64,000 nucleotides of DNA from Photobacterium gaetbulicola Gung47 (GCA_000940995.1 CP005974.1:1302001-1366000), one strand, 5' to 3'; positions 34,784 to 44,430 are shown, counted from the first letter of the stretch. The notes: a model not told the origin generated them from the letters alone. Program-made: numbers and translations.

Positions 34784-34976
34784 GGTGCTCTTCCTTGAAC
34801 TACTAATTTATCAAATTCAGTTTCATAGTATTTACCTTGGATCGCTTTCGGGGTCAAAGGCTAAATTTTCGCTGCCAATAAATCATGGCTGCTAGGGGGG
34901 AATATTGGCATAATGATCGGTCAATCGACGGCGCAGCTCATAGCCCGTTTTTCTTTAGCCAGATAGTCAATAGCCA

Positions 34977-36935
34977 ATGATAGCCAAGTTTTTTGCCTCC
35001 GGAGGTGCGCTAGATAAAGCCATCCCAGGGTTTCAGGCTCGCCAGCCGCAAATCGATATGGCGCAAGCCGTGGCCGATGCCATCAAGACCGAGAGCCAGC
35101 TAGTCGTCGAAGCGGGAACGGGTACTGGCAAAACATTCGCGTATTTGGTGCCGGCCCTTGTCAGTGGTAAGAAAACCATTATCTCCACGGGCTCAAAGAA
35201 CCTGCAGGAACAATTGTTCCACCGGGATCTGCCGTTGATGGCCGATGCCCTCGGTTTTACCGGCCGGGTGTCTTTGCTCAAGGGGCGGTCGAACTATCTC
35301 TGCCTTGACCGTCTCAGCCGTCAGATCACGGAAAGCCATGGTGTCCACACCGATCCGAAATTGCTGAGCCAGCTGGTCCAGGTGCGGAGTTGGTCGTCAT
35401 CGACCAAGAGTGGGGATTTGGGAGAGTGCGATGACATTGCCGAAGATAGCCCGGTGATCCCGATGATCACTTCCACCAACGATAATTGCCTGGGCCGAGA
35501 ATGCCCGTCCTACGAAGAGTGCTTCGTGGTCAAAGCGCGCCGCCGGGCGATGGAGGCCGATGTGGTGGTGGTCAATCACCATTTATTTTTGGCTGATCAG
35601 GCGATTAAGGAAACCGGCTTTGGCGAGTTGATCCCCGAGGCCGAGGTGTTTATTTTCGATGAAGCCCACCAGATGCCAGATATCGCCAGCCAGTACTTTG
35701 GCCAAAGTCTGTCCAGCCGCCAGCTCCAAGAGTTGGCCAAAGATGTTGAGATAGGCTATCGCACTGAAGCCAAGGACATGCGCCAGCTGCAAAAAACCGC
35801 CGACAGGTTACACCAGGCTGCTGCCGATATGCGAATTGTGCTGGGGGAGCCAGGCTTTCGTGGCAACTGGCGAGAAGCGATTGCCAGCCCGACAATTCAG
35901 CGTGAAATTACCCGTTTGAGCGATGCCTTGGACTTGACCCATGAAGTCCTGAAGTTGGCGCTGGGGCGGAGTCAGTTGTTGGACTCGGCGTTTGAGCGGG
36001 CGACCCTTATCAAGGCAAGATTAGAGCGAGTCTGCGATACCAGCATTACCGGGTATTCATATTGGTATGAGTGTACCCCGCGCCATTTCAGTTTGCACAT
36101 TACCCCGTTGTCGGTTGCCGATAAGTTTAGTGAGCAGATTGAGCAGCAGGGGGGCGCCTGGATTTTCACCTCGGCCACCTTAGCGGTGAATGATGATTTC
36201 AGTCATTTCAGCGAGCGACTTGGGCTTAAACCCAAACAGCAGTTTTCGCTGGAAAGCCCGTTTGATTACCAGCAGCAGGCATTGCTTTGTGTACCTCGCT
36301 TTTTACCTGAACCTAATAGCTTCGGCATTGCCGAGAGGTTGGTGGAGATGTTGGCTCCGGTAATTGAGGACAATAAAGGGCGCTGCTTCTTCCTGTGTAC
36401 CTCACACCAGATGGTCCGGGATTTAGCCGAAGGATTCCGCGCCAAACTCGATTTGCCCGTACTGGTCCAGGGGGAAACCACCAAGCAAAAGCTGTTGGCA
36501 GAATATCTCGAGCGGGGCAATGCCTTATTGATAGCTACCGGCGCTTTCTGGGAAGGGGTGGATGTTAGAGGACAGGCCCTAAGCTGTGTTATCATTGATA
36601 AATTACCCTTTACAGCGCCGGATGACCCGCTGCTGAAAGCGCGTATTGAGGATTGCCGCTTACGCGGTGGCGATCCTTTTGCGCAAGTACAGATCCCGGA
36701 TGCGGTGATCACCCTCAAGCAGGGGGTCGGCCGACTGATCCGCGACAAGCAGGACAAAGGTGTCCTGGTGATCTGTGACAACCGGTTAGTGACGCGCCCT
36801 TACGGCGCGGTATTCCTTAACAGCCTGCCGCCTATCCCACGTACCCGGGATGTGATTGGTGTCGGGCAATTTTTATCTTCGGTGAATGGCCAGCAAACGC
36901 CTGCCGCCACCGAGGAACAGCATTCAGAGGCTTGA
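34977..36935 (+). CDS. yoaA: DinG/XPD-like ATP-dependent DNA helicase YoaA
   Basis: 652 aa superfamily 2 iron-sulfur helicase. Walker A AGTGTGKT (46-53), ISTGSKNLQEQL motif, DEAH box FDEAHQMPD near residue 228, and C-terminal TGAFWEGVDVRG and QGVGRLIRD motifs. Fe-S cluster cysteines are in NYLCLD (about 110) and DNCLGRECPSYEECF (about 168-180). In E. coli YoaA works with the Pol III chi subunit in repair of stalled forks; inferred here. tsaB begins 1 nt after its stop, forming a two-gene unit. Confidence 0.94.
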   Translation: MIAKFFASGGALDKAIPGFQARQPQIDMAQAVADAIKTESQLVVEAGTGTGKTFAYLVPALVSGKKTIISTGSKNLQEQLFHRDLPLMADALGFTGRVSLLKGRSNYLCLDRLSRQITESHGVHTDPKLLSQLVQVRSWSSSTKSGDLGECDDIAEDSPVIPMITSTNDNCLGRECPSYEECFVVKARRRAMEADVVVVNHHLFLADQAIKETGFGELIPEAEVFIFDEAHQMPDIASQYFGQSLSSRQLQELAKDVEIGYRTEAKDMRQLQKTADRLHQAAADMRIVLGEPGFRGNWREAIASPTIQREITRLSDALDLTHEVLKLALGRSQLLDSAFERATLIKARLERVCDTSITGYSYWYECTPRHFSLHITPLSVADKFSEQIEQQGGAWIFTSATLAVNDDFSHFSERLGLKPKQQFSLESPFDYQQQALLCVPRFLPEPNSFGIAERLVEMLAPVIEDNKGRCFFLCTSHQMVRDLAEGFRAKLDLPVLVQGETTKQKLLAEYLERGNALLIATGAFWEGVDVRGQALSCVIIDKLPFTAPDDPLLKARIEDCRLRGGDPFAQVQIPDAVITLKQGVGRLIRDKQDKGVLVICDNRLVTRPYGAVFLNSLPPIPRTRDVIGVGQFLSSVNGQQTPAATEEQHSEA

Positions 36936-37637
36936 ATGAGCAACAAAATCCTTGCAGTAGATACTGCCACCGAAAACTGTTCCGTTGCCCTGTTGGTGGG
37001 CGATGAAGTGATTTCTCACTGTGAATACGCTCCGCGTGAGCACACCACTAAAGTATTGCCAATGGTCGATAGCGTGTTGGCTCAGGCCGGACTTAAGCTC
37101 AATCAGCTTGATGCATTGGCATTTGGCCGTGGCCCGGGTAGCTTTACCGGGGTGCGAATCGGTATTGGTATCGCGCAGGGCTTGGCTTTCGGTGCGGACT
37201 TGCCAATGGTGGGCATTTCGACCTTGGCGGCAATGGCTCAAGGAACTTACCGCCAGCATCAGGCTGAGCAAGTCATGGCGGCCATTGATGCCCGCATGAA
37301 CGAAATCTATTGGGGTCAGTATCGCCGCCAAGCTGACGGTGACTGGGTGCTGCAGGGTAGCGAGCTGGTTATCAAGCCTGAGAGCCTGATCACGCAACTG
37401 CCGGTGAGCGAAGGCCAGTGGTTAACAGCGGGTACAGGTTGGGAAAGTTATGCTGAGGTATTGGCACAACTGCCTGTCGAAGCGGTGTCTGGCTCGGTTC
37501 TGTACCCGGATGCGGCCGATATGGTGCATTTAGCCAAATATGCATTTGCACGTGGTGAGGCTGTTGCTGCCGAAGAAGCAAGCCCGGTGTACCTGCGCGA
37601 TACTGTAACCTGGAAAAAATTGCCAGGTCGCGAATAA
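36936..37637 (+). CDS. tsaB: tRNA t6A biosynthesis protein TsaB
   Basis: 233 aa ASKHA-fold protein that acts as dimerisation scaffold for TsaD in making N6-threonylcarbamoyladenosine at A37 of ANN-decoding tRNAs. Recognisable by ILAVDTATENCSVALL at the N-terminus, EHTTKVLPMVD and GRGPGSFTGVRIGIGIAQGL. It follows the yoaA stop directly. The gene order yoaA-tsaB-yeaY is conserved with E. coli. Confidence 0.96.
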   Translation: MSNKILAVDTATENCSVALLVGDEVISHCEYAPREHTTKVLPMVDSVLAQAGLKLNQLDALAFGRGPGSFTGVRIGIGIAQGLAFGADLPMVGISTLAAMAQGTYRQHQAEQVMAAIDARMNEIYWGQYRRQADGDWVLQGSELVIKPESLITQLPVSEGQWLTAGTGWESYAEVLAQLPVEAVSGSVLYPDAADMVHLAKYAFARGEAVAAEEASPVYLRDTVTWKKLPGRE

Positions 37638-37714
37638 TACACTTGCCTCATTGCCGTGTATGCATACTATTGTATTAGCATGCTCGGCAATTATTTGGAT
37701 ACTGGACGTTTCCT

Positions 37715-37996
37715 ATGGTTTCTATTCAGCGCCTCCCCGTCACTATTCCCCAAGCCCCGTCGAAGACGAAACTCGCCCGCAATTCCGTACTGGATGCCAG
37801 TGAACCCACCCCCGTAGCCAAAGCCGTCGCCCAATTTGTTCGTGATCCTGAAGTGCTGAGCGCCGCTCACTCTCATATTCACTACGATCAACCCGAGGGT
37901 AAGAACCGCCAGGCGCTGGAGAGTTATTTAGGGGTAATGCACCAGCAAAAGCGGGATGAACTCTCGATGTTGGTTGGGGTCGATGTATATGTTTAA
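37715..37996 (+). CDS. Small conserved-looking hypothetical protein, 93 aa
   Basis: Located between tsaB and yeaY in the same direction (77 bp after tsaB, 65 bp before yeaY). No TM segment; Pro/Ala-rich start (VSIQRLPVTIPQAPS), then a helical, charged half (FVRDPEVLSAAH, GKNRQALESYLGVMHQQKRDEL). I do not recognise a domain. The coding look and operon placement favour a real gene. RBS is weak (GGACG, 8 nt upstream). Confidence 0.65.
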   Translation: MVSIQRLPVTIPQAPSKTKLARNSVLDASEPTPVAKAVAQFVRDPEVLSAAHSHIHYDQPEGKNRQALESYLGVMHQQKRDELSMLVGVDVYV

Positions 37997-38061
37997 GCGT
38001 GATTAGTTGCCTGACAGTCGATAAATTGCGCGGATATTCATCATTTACCATGGAGTTACCT

Positions 38062-38616
38062 ATGTTTAGGAAGCTAATCGTTGGGTTGCTTGCTGCGACT
38101 ATGATAGGCTGCGCCGCGGTGCCTGAGAGCCTCAGGACCGACAGCGAAAATCCGATCACTGATGTCACGGCACTGAGTGATCCTGCGGGTCAGGAGCTCG
38201 GGCTGGCTGTTCGGCTCGGGGGGGTGATAGCAGCGGTTGATAATGGTGAGCACCAAACCCGGCTGGAAATCGTGGCCATGCCCATTGGCCGTGATGCCAA
38301 ACCCAAGCTTGGCAGCAAGACCCAGCGGCGTTTTGTCGCGTATGTCGATGGCTTTCTCGAACCGATGGAATACCACCCGGGGCGGTTGATTTCTGTCGCT
38401 GGGCAGGTTGACGGTGAAGAAGAAGGCCGGGTTGGCGAGTATCAATACCGCTTCCCGGTTGTTGCGGCATCGGGTACCCAGCTCTGGCAAGTAAAGCAGG
38501 AAGTCTGGATCGATGATTTTGATCGTTTTAGAAGCTGCGTTGGCCTGTATTGTTCTCCAAGCCTCATTAATAGCGGTTTTTCCCGGGCAGAAGTCAGGGA
38601 GCGGGTGACCAAGTAG
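38062..38616 (+). CDS. yeaY: Slp-family outer-membrane lipoprotein (YeaY-like)
   Basis: 184 aa. Signal peptide with lipobox MIGC (Cys17), so it should be lipidated; Ala/Val at +2/+3 suggests outer-membrane sorting. The mature part has the Slp-like beta domain (VRLGGVIAAVDNGEHQTRLE, PGRLISVAGQVDG, YQYRFPVV). Start ATG 38062 has GGAG 6 nt upstream; the upstream in-frame ATGs at 38050 and 37999 would place residues ahead of the signal. Role: starvation/stationary-phase envelope lipoprotein in relatives. Confidence 0.88.
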   Translation: MFRKLIVGLLAATMIGCAAVPESLRTDSENPITDVTALSDPAGQELGLAVRLGGVIAAVDNGEHQTRLEIVAMPIGRDAKPKLGSKTQRRFVAYVDGFLEPMEYHPGRLISVAGQVDGEEEGRVGEYQYRFPVVAASGTQLWQVKQEVWIDDFDRFRSCVGLYCSPSLINSGFSRAEVRERVTK

Positions 38617-38622
38617 ATAGCC

Positions 38623-39537
38623 ATGTTTCAGATTGAGTTTCAGCTGGCCGAGCAGAGGCTGTCGGGGTTAGCCTCGTTTGCAACCGAACGTCCTGTCACG
38701 ACCAAGGCCCAGTTAAGGGTCGCACTACGGGATAAACCGGTGATGGTGATGCTGCATGGTTGGCAGGATAACGCCGCCAGCTTTGCGCCGTTATTGGGTA
38801 AACTGGCCGAGCAGTTTCATGTCGTGGCGATAGATTGGCCCGGCCATGGGTTATCGGCACCGAGAGCGGCCGATAATTTTTATCATTTTATCGATTATGT
38901 TGATGACTTGGCCCAGTTGGTCGCTTTGTTGGATCAGCCCCAGGTCACAGTGGTTGGCCATTCGATGGGGGCGCTGGTCGCGGTTTGCTATGCCGCCGCG
39001 TTTGTCGACAAAGTGAATGGGATGGTTTTGATTGAGGGCTTGGCGCCATTATCTGAGGCAGAGCATGATGCCCCGCAGAGGCTGCGCCAGGGGATCGAAA
39101 GTCGCCAACGTTACCGAGACCGTGCACAACAGCGCCAGAGCCGTTCGATGGGGGCGTTCCAGCAGGCGCTTGATCTGCGCTGTGCGGTCAATGATGTTAC
39201 GCCAGAGCAAATCAGGCCGTTGGTCGAGCGGGCAGTCTGCCTGCGCGACGGGCGGTGGTATTGGCGCCATGACAATCGTCTGCGCTGCGATTCGCTTTAC
39301 CGCATGGCCCACTCACAGGTTTCGGCCTTGGTGTCGTCGGTGCAGTGTCCCATACTCTCGATTATCGGGGAATCGGGTTATCGCCAGCTGAAACTGCAGC
39401 AGCCGGACGATCAGGGGTGGCAACAGCTTGAGCAAATCAAGGTTGCCGGTGGCCATCATTGCCATCTTCAAAGTCCCGAACAGGTAGCTGAACATATAGT
39501 GTTGTTCAGCTCAAAATTTAATGCATTAGCCAGATAG
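38623..39537 (+). CDS. Alpha/beta-fold hydrolase
   Basis: 304 aa. HGWQDNAASF oxyanion region (45-54), DWPGHGLSA, nucleophile Ser114 in GHSMGAL, and a C-terminal GGHHCHLQSP with the catalytic His. A lid region rich in Arg/Gln lies in the middle. Substrate unknown; esterase/acyl hydrolase activity is plausible given the neighbour fadD, but that is inference. ATG 38623 is 6 bp after the yeaY stop, suggesting cotranscription. Confidence 0.88.
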   Translation: MFQIEFQLAEQRLSGLASFATERPVTTKAQLRVALRDKPVMVMLHGWQDNAASFAPLLGKLAEQFHVVAIDWPGHGLSAPRAADNFYHFIDYVDDLAQLVALLDQPQVTVVGHSMGALVAVCYAAAFVDKVNGMVLIEGLAPLSEAEHDAPQRLRQGIESRQRYRDRAQQRQSRSMGAFQQALDLRCAVNDVTPEQIRPLVERAVCLRDGRWYWRHDNRLRCDSLYRMAHSQVSALVSSVQCPILSIIGESGYRQLKLQQPDDQGWQQLEQIKVAGGHHCHLQSPEQVAEHIVLFSSKFNALAR

Positions 39538-39646
39538 GCTAGTGTTACTTCTATGTTAATTGTGCTGTAATTGCGGTCTAAACAGATGTTTAACTACCCG
39601 CCAGCACAGATAGGCACCATGCCAATTTCAAAAAGGAGAGTGCAAA

Positions 39647-41332
39647 GTGGATAAGGTTTGGCTTAACCGCTATCCGGAAGATGTACCGGCTGAAATCAAC
39701 CCGGATCAGTACCCGTCGTTGGTTGAAATGTTTGAGCAGTCGGTACAGAAGTACGCTGATCAGACAGCGTTTATCAATATGGGGCAGGTAATGACCTTCC
39801 GCAAGCTGGAAGAGCGTAGCCGGGCCTTCGCCGCCTACTTGCAAAATGAACTGAAGCTGAAAAAAGGCGATCGCGTGGCGGTGATGATGCCAAACCTGCT
39901 TCAATACCCCATTGCCCTGTTTGGTATTTTGCGTGCCGGTTGTGTGGTGGTTAATGTTAACCCACTTTATACCCCGCGTGAGCTGGAGCACCAGTTGAAC
40001 GACTCCGGTGCCAAGGCGATCGTCATTGTTTCTAACTTCGCCCACACCCTAGAAAGCATAGTTAAAAATACCAGTGTCCAGCATGTGGTGCTAACCAGCC
40101 TCGGTGATCAGCTGTCACGCCCCAAAGGGACGCTGGTTAACTTTGTCGTCAAGTACATCAAGAAGATGGTGCCGAAGTACCACCTTCCGCACGCTACGTC
40201 GATGCGTATGGCCCTGCGCAAAGGTCGTCGTATGCAGTATGTCAAGCCGTTCATGTCAGGTGACGATACGGCCTTCTTGCAGTACACCGGCGGGACGACT
40301 GGGGTGGCCAAGGGGGCGATCCTTAGCCACCGCAACATGCTGGCTAATGTGATGCAGGCCAAGGGGGCTTATGGCCCGGTTCTGACCGAAGGCCGCGAGC
40401 TGATTGTGACTGCACTGCCGCTGTATCATGTTTTTGCCCTGACAGTGAACTGCTTGCTGTTCATTGAAATGGGGGGACGTAACCTGCTGATCACCAACCC
40501 GCGTGATATTCCGACGTTTGTCAAAGAGCTGCAGCGTTATCCGTTTACCGCGATCACTGGGGTCAATACCCTGTTCAATGCGCTGGTTAACAATGAAGAT
40601 TTCCATGAGATTGACTTCAGCGAGCTGCGTCTATCCGTTGGCGGAGGCATGGCCGTCCAGCGCGCGGTGGCAGACAAGTGGAAGCAAATCACCGGCAATT
40701 ACCTGCTGGAAGGCTACGGCCTGACCGAGTGCTCGCCGCTGGTGGCCGCCTACCCGTATGATTTGACCGACTACAATGGCTCTATCGGTTTGCCGGTACC
40801 GTCGACCGATGTCCGTATTGTTGATGACGAGGGGCAGGTGCTGGGGAATGATCAGACCGGCGAGCTTCAGGTTCGAGGTCCTCAGGTGATGCAAGGTTAC
40901 TGGCAGCGCCCTGAGGCCAGTAAAGAAGTGCTGACCGACGACGGTTGGCTGTCCACGGGTGATATTGTCCGTTTCGATGACGAAGGCTTCCTGCACATCG
41001 TCGATCGCAAGAAGGACATGATCCTGGTGTCGGGCTTCAATGTATACCCGAACGAGATTGAGGACGTGGTTGCCCTTAACAGCAAAGTGCTGGAAGTGGC
41101 GGCGATTGGCGAACCGCATGAAGTGTCCGGCGAGGTTGTGAAGGTCTGCGTGGTCAAGCGCGATGCCAGCCTGACCCGTGAAGAGCTGCTTGAGCACTGC
41201 CGTGAGCACTTGACCGGTTACAAGATCCCTAAGATTGTTGAATTCCGCGATGAACTGCCAAAGACCAATGTCGGCAAGATCTTGCGTCGCGCGTTGCGTG
41301 AAGAGTCGAACCAGCAAGCTCAGGATGCCTAA
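39647..41332 (+). CDS. fadD: Long-chain fatty-acid-CoA ligase
   Basis: 561 aa membrane-associated acyl-CoA synthetase that activates imported long-chain fatty acids. AMP-binding signature YTGGTTGVAKGAILSH, EGYGLTECSPLV motif, and GWLSTGDIVRFDDEGFLHIVDR with the FACS region and C-terminal lysine domain (KTNVGKILRR). Start GTG 39647 with AAAGGAG 9 nt upstream. Sequence begins (M)DKVWLNRYPEDVPAEI like E. coli FadD. Followed by a terminator and rnd. Confidence 0.96.
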   Translation: MDKVWLNRYPEDVPAEINPDQYPSLVEMFEQSVQKYADQTAFINMGQVMTFRKLEERSRAFAAYLQNELKLKKGDRVAVMMPNLLQYPIALFGILRAGCVVVNVNPLYTPRELEHQLNDSGAKAIVIVSNFAHTLESIVKNTSVQHVVLTSLGDQLSRPKGTLVNFVVKYIKKMVPKYHLPHATSMRMALRKGRRMQYVKPFMSGDDTAFLQYTGGTTGVAKGAILSHRNMLANVMQAKGAYGPVLTEGRELIVTALPLYHVFALTVNCLLFIEMGGRNLLITNPRDIPTFVKELQRYPFTAITGVNTLFNALVNNEDFHEIDFSELRLSVGGGMAVQRAVADKWKQITGNYLLEGYGLTECSPLVAAYPYDLTDYNGSIGLPVPSTDVRIVDDEGQVLGNDQTGELQVRGPQVMQGYWQRPEASKEVLTDDGWLSTGDIVRFDDEGFLHIVDRKKDMILVSGFNVYPNEIEDVVALNSKVLEVAAIGEPHEVSGEVVKVCVVKRDASLTREELLEHCREHLTGYKIPKIVEFRDELPKTNVGKILRRALREESNQQAQDA

Positions 41333-41356
41333 TCGTATTTTCAATTAAAGACACAT

Positions 41357-41381
41357 AATGCCGGCGCCAAGCCGGCATTTT
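41357..41381 (+). terminator. Terminator of fadD
   Basis: AATGCCGGC/GCCGGCATT with a 5-nt loop, followed by TTTGT. Confidence 0.75.
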
Positions 41382-41449
41382 GTACCGAGCCAGATAATGT
41401 CCTGTTTCATAGGCCTATTTTTCCGCTTGGTATCATTGGTGAGATAACT

Positions 41450-42574
41450 GTGAATTTTGAAATGATCACCAGCCGCACGCGGTTGGAAATAATATGCCTG
41501 CAGGCGCGCCGTCAGTCGGCCGTCATGTTGGATACCGAGTTTGTCAGAACCCGGACCCTCTACCCGAAACTGGGTTTGATCCAGCTGTTTGACGGTGAGT
41601 CCCTGGCGTTGATTGACCCATTGGCAATTGATGATTTGGAGCCGCTGTGGGAGCTGCTGCGTGACCAGTCGGTGATCAAGGTGCTGCACGCCTGTGGTGA
41701 AGACTTGGAAGTATTCCAGTACTACGCAGGCTGCTTGCCGGTACCGATGATTGATACCCAGGTCATGGCTTCGTTCCTCGGCTATGGGGTGTCTGCAGGC
41801 TTCGGGACCTTGGTGAAAGACTACTTGGGTATTGAGCTTGATAAGGGGGAGGCGCGTACCAACTGGTTAGCCCGTCCATTGACCGAGCGTCAGCTCGATT
41901 ACGCCGCAGCCGATGTTTACTATCTGCTGCCGCTGTACCAGAAACTGATGCCGCTAGTCGAGGCTAAAGGTTGGCAGGAAGCATTGGCGCAGGAGTGTGC
42001 GGGTCTGATGCTCAAGCGTGTTAAGACTATCGATCCGGACAAAGCTTACCTCGACATCAAGAATGCGTGGCAGCTTAATCCCAAGCAGCTGGCTATTTTG
42101 CAAAAGGCGGCCAAGTGGCGGGTACTGGAAGCGCGTAAGCGCGATTTGGCCCTGAACTTTATCGTCAAAGAGCTGCACCTGTGGAAGTTGGCCCGTTACG
42201 GAATTAAGTCGAAGGCGGTGATGGCAAAAGAAGGTTTCGATAACATGGAAATTCAGCGTCATGCCAACCGGCTGCTGAAAATGGTCCATGATGTAGATGA
42301 TATGCCTGAAGACCGATACCCGGAAAAAATCACTAGACTGGTGGATTTGCCGGGATATAAGCAGAAAGTGAAGCATATCAAGGATGTGGTATCGGCAGTT
42401 GAGCAGGAAACCGGTTTGATGTCCGAATTTTTGGCGTCGAAGAAACAGATTAACCAGCTGATCTCTTGGGCCTGGAAAAAAGACTCGCCGTCCGACAGTC
42501 TGCCAGACATGCTAAAGACCTGGCGTAAACCGCTGTTTGAAAGCAAAGTGCTACCTTTGCTGCAGTCGAAATAA
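41450..42574 (+). CDS. rnd: Ribonuclease D
   Basis: 374 aa 3'-5' exoribonuclease for tRNA 3' maturation. DEDDy exonuclease residues: LDTEFVRT (Asp, Glu), HACGEDLEVF (Asp) and DYAAADVYYL (Tyr, Asp). Followed by one or two HRDC domains (about 205-370). Start GTG 41450, because (M)NFEMITS aligns with the family N-terminus. It follows fadD as in E. coli. Confidence 0.95.
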   Translation: MNFEMITSRTRLEIICLQARRQSAVMLDTEFVRTRTLYPKLGLIQLFDGESLALIDPLAIDDLEPLWELLRDQSVIKVLHACGEDLEVFQYYAGCLPVPMIDTQVMASFLGYGVSAGFGTLVKDYLGIELDKGEARTNWLARPLTERQLDYAAADVYYLLPLYQKLMPLVEAKGWQEALAQECAGLMLKRVKTIDPDKAYLDIKNAWQLNPKQLAILQKAAKWRVLEARKRDLALNFIVKELHLWKLARYGIKSKAVMAKEGFDNMEIQRHANRLLKMVHDVDDMPEDRYPEKITRLVDLPGYKQKVKHIKDVVSAVEQETGLMSEFLASKKQINQLISWAWKKDSPSDSLPDMLKTWRKPLFESKVLPLLQSK

Positions 42575-42606
42575 GGCTAAGTTGTTTTTGCTATGCGCCT
42601 GGAAAT

Positions 42607-42643
42607 AAAAAGCCCCGCTCAACTATCGAGCGGGGCTTTTTTT
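42607..42643. terminator. Bidirectional terminator between rnd and minE
   Basis: The 13-bp stem AAAAGCCCCGCTC/GAGCGGGGCTTTT has a 7-nt loop and T-run on both strands. Confidence 0.93.
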
Positions 42644-42663
42644 CGGATATGGAGCCTGCCGGA

Positions 42664-42927
42664 TTACTTCTCTTCGTCTGGCAGGGTAACGTTGAGCTCA
42701 AGAACCGAAAGGTCTTCTTCTTTCTGATCGAGGTTAACGGTGACCTGTTCTGGACTGATTTGGACGTATTTTCGGATCACATCCAGAATATCCTGCTTCA
42801 ACTGCGGTAAATAGCTAGGTGCACTCTGATCGGCAGAGCGGCGTTCGGCAACGATAATTTGCAGGCGCTCTTTGGCTACACTGGCAGTCGTTGGTTTCTT
42901 GGGGCGGAAGAATTCTAACAATGCCAT
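42664..42927 (-). CDS. minE: Cell-division topological specificity factor MinE
   Basis: 87 aa. The N-terminal MALLEFFRPKKPTTASVAKE amphipathic/anti-MinCD part stimulates MinD ATPase; the C-terminal topological-specificity domain dimerises. It drives pole-to-pole oscillation of MinCD so that Z-rings form at midcell. Last gene of minCDE, 7 bp after minD. Confidence 0.97.
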   Translation of the reverse strand: MALLEFFRPKKPTTASVAKERLQIIVAERRSADQSAPSYLPQLKQDILDVIRKYVQISPEQVTVNLDQKEEDLSVLELNVTLPDEEK

Positions 42928-42934
42928 CGTATTA

Positions 42935-43747
42935 TCATCCTCCGAACAGACGTTTTAGGAAGCCTTTCTTCTCTTCTTCAAGGAAGCGGTACGGGCGCTC
43001 TTCACCCAGAAGTCGGGCAACGGTGTCTCCATAGGCGATACCTGCGTCCGACTCTTTATCGAAAATCACCGGCTCACCCTTGTTCGAGGCATTCAGTACG
43101 GCCTGGCTCTCTGGGATCACGCCGAGTAACGGTATGTGCAGGATTTCTTCGACATCACCCACGCTTAGCATCTCGCCCAGAGTGACGCGGGCTGGATTGT
43201 AGCGGGTCAGTAGCAGGTGAGTTTTCACCGGCTCATCCGCTTGCTCGGCACGGCGAGACTTGGAGTCGAGAATGCCTAGAATACGGTCTGAGTCACGCAC
43301 AGAAGAGACTTCTGGATTGGTGGTGACAATGGCTTCATCGGCAAAGTAAAGCGCCATGAGCGCGCCGGTTTCGATACCCGCAGGTGAGTCACAGATAATG
43401 AACTCAAAGTCCATCGCTGCCAGATCATTCAATACACGCTCGACGCCTTCACGGCTCAATGCATCTTTGTCGCGGGTCTGTGAAGCAGGGAGGACATACA
43501 GGTTGTCGACACGCTTGTCCTTGATGAGAGCCTGGTTGAGGTTGGCTTCACCATTAATCACGTTGACGAAGTCATACACGACTCGGCGTTCGCAGCCCAT
43601 GATGAGGTCAAGGTTTCGCAGGCCGATATCGAAATCGATCACCGCTGTTTTCTTGCCGCTTAGCGCAAGGCCCGATGCAATAGCTGCACTCGAGGTAGTT
43701 TTACCAACGCCACCTTTACCTGAGGTAACAACGATAATACGTGCCAT
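42935..43747 (-). CDS. minD: Septum-site determining ATPase MinD
   Basis: 270 aa ParA-type ATPase. Deviant Walker A GKGGVGKTTSS (10-20), Walker B in FIICDSPAGIE, and the C-terminal membrane-targeting amphipathic helix EEEKKGFLKRLFGG. ATP-bound dimers sit on the inner membrane and recruit MinC and MinE. ATG 43747 is preferred over 43750 (better RBS spacing, family N-terminus MARIIVVTSG). Confidence 0.98.
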   Translation of the reverse strand: MARIIVVTSGKGGVGKTTSSAAIASGLALSGKKTAVIDFDIGLRNLDLIMGCERRVVYDFVNVINGEANLNQALIKDKRVDNLYVLPASQTRDKDALSREGVERVLNDLAAMDFEFIICDSPAGIETGALMALYFADEAIVTTNPEVSSVRDSDRILGILDSKSRRAEQADEPVKTHLLLTRYNPARVTLGEMLSVGDVEEILHIPLLGVIPESQAVLNASNKGEPVIFDKESDAGIAYGDTVARLLGEERPYRFLEEEKKGFLKRLFGG

Positions 43748-43767
43748 CATAAATTCCTTATTAAACC

Positions 43768-44430
43768 TTATAGAGCCATGTGCTCTATGTTCAAATTGTT
43801 TTCAGCAAGCGAGATAACGACATTTTTGCCCCAGAACTCTTGTTGAATTTTGTCGCTTAACCAATAGTTCCCTGCGATAGAAATGAGCTCAGGCTGTAAG
43901 TTATGGCAGAAAATTTTTGCCTCTTGTTGACCACTGGCCCCAGCGATAGCACGGCCTCGTAGGGTTCCGTAGACATGGATACAGCCATCGGCAATGATTT
44001 CAGCTGCCGCACTGACATGTCCAAGCACTATCAGATCACTATTTTTAGCATAAATTTGCTGTCCTGACCGAACTGGATTTTTAATGATTTTTGTCGGTGT
44101 CATCACAGGCTCGGCGGCTTTTGCCTGTTTGGCCGCATTCATAATGGCAAAACCAGCCTGCTTAGCCTGTTGTTGCAACTCCGGTTGCTTGCAGCCACTG
44201 ATCCCAACAGGAATCATGCCAGCTTCGTGAACTTGGCTTTTTAGCAATGCAAAATCCAGCTTATTTCCGGCTTGGCTGACATCGATAACGATCGGGGCGG
44301 CGGAAAAGAAATGAGGAGCCTGCTCAACTTTATCTTTGAGAAAGTTGATTGCTTGCTGTATGTCGCCGTCCACGAGGTGGAGGGCTGAGAGGGTGAAAGA
44401 GCCCCCTTTGAGTTCTGCAGATTTTGTCAT
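43768..44430 (-). CDS. minC: Septum inhibitor MinC
   Basis: 220 aa. N-terminal FtsZ-inhibiting domain (about 1-100), a linker with Ala/Pro, and a C-terminal beta-helix domain with VRSGQQIYAKNSDLIVLG and GCIHVYGTLRGRAIAG that binds MinD. ATG 44430 is the first gene of the operon. Divergent from ycgL across 223 bp, where the promoters should lie. Confidence 0.96.
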   Translation of the reverse strand: MTKSAELKGGSFTLSALHLVDGDIQQAINFLKDKVEQAPHFFSAAPIVIDVSQAGNKLDFALLKSQVHEAGMIPVGISGCKQPELQQQAKQAGFAIMNAAKQAKAAEPVMTPTKIIKNPVRSGQQIYAKNSDLIVLGHVSAAAEIIADGCIHVYGTLRGRAIAGASGQQEAKIFCHNLQPELISIAGNYWLSDKIQQEFWGKNVVISLAENNLNIEHMAL

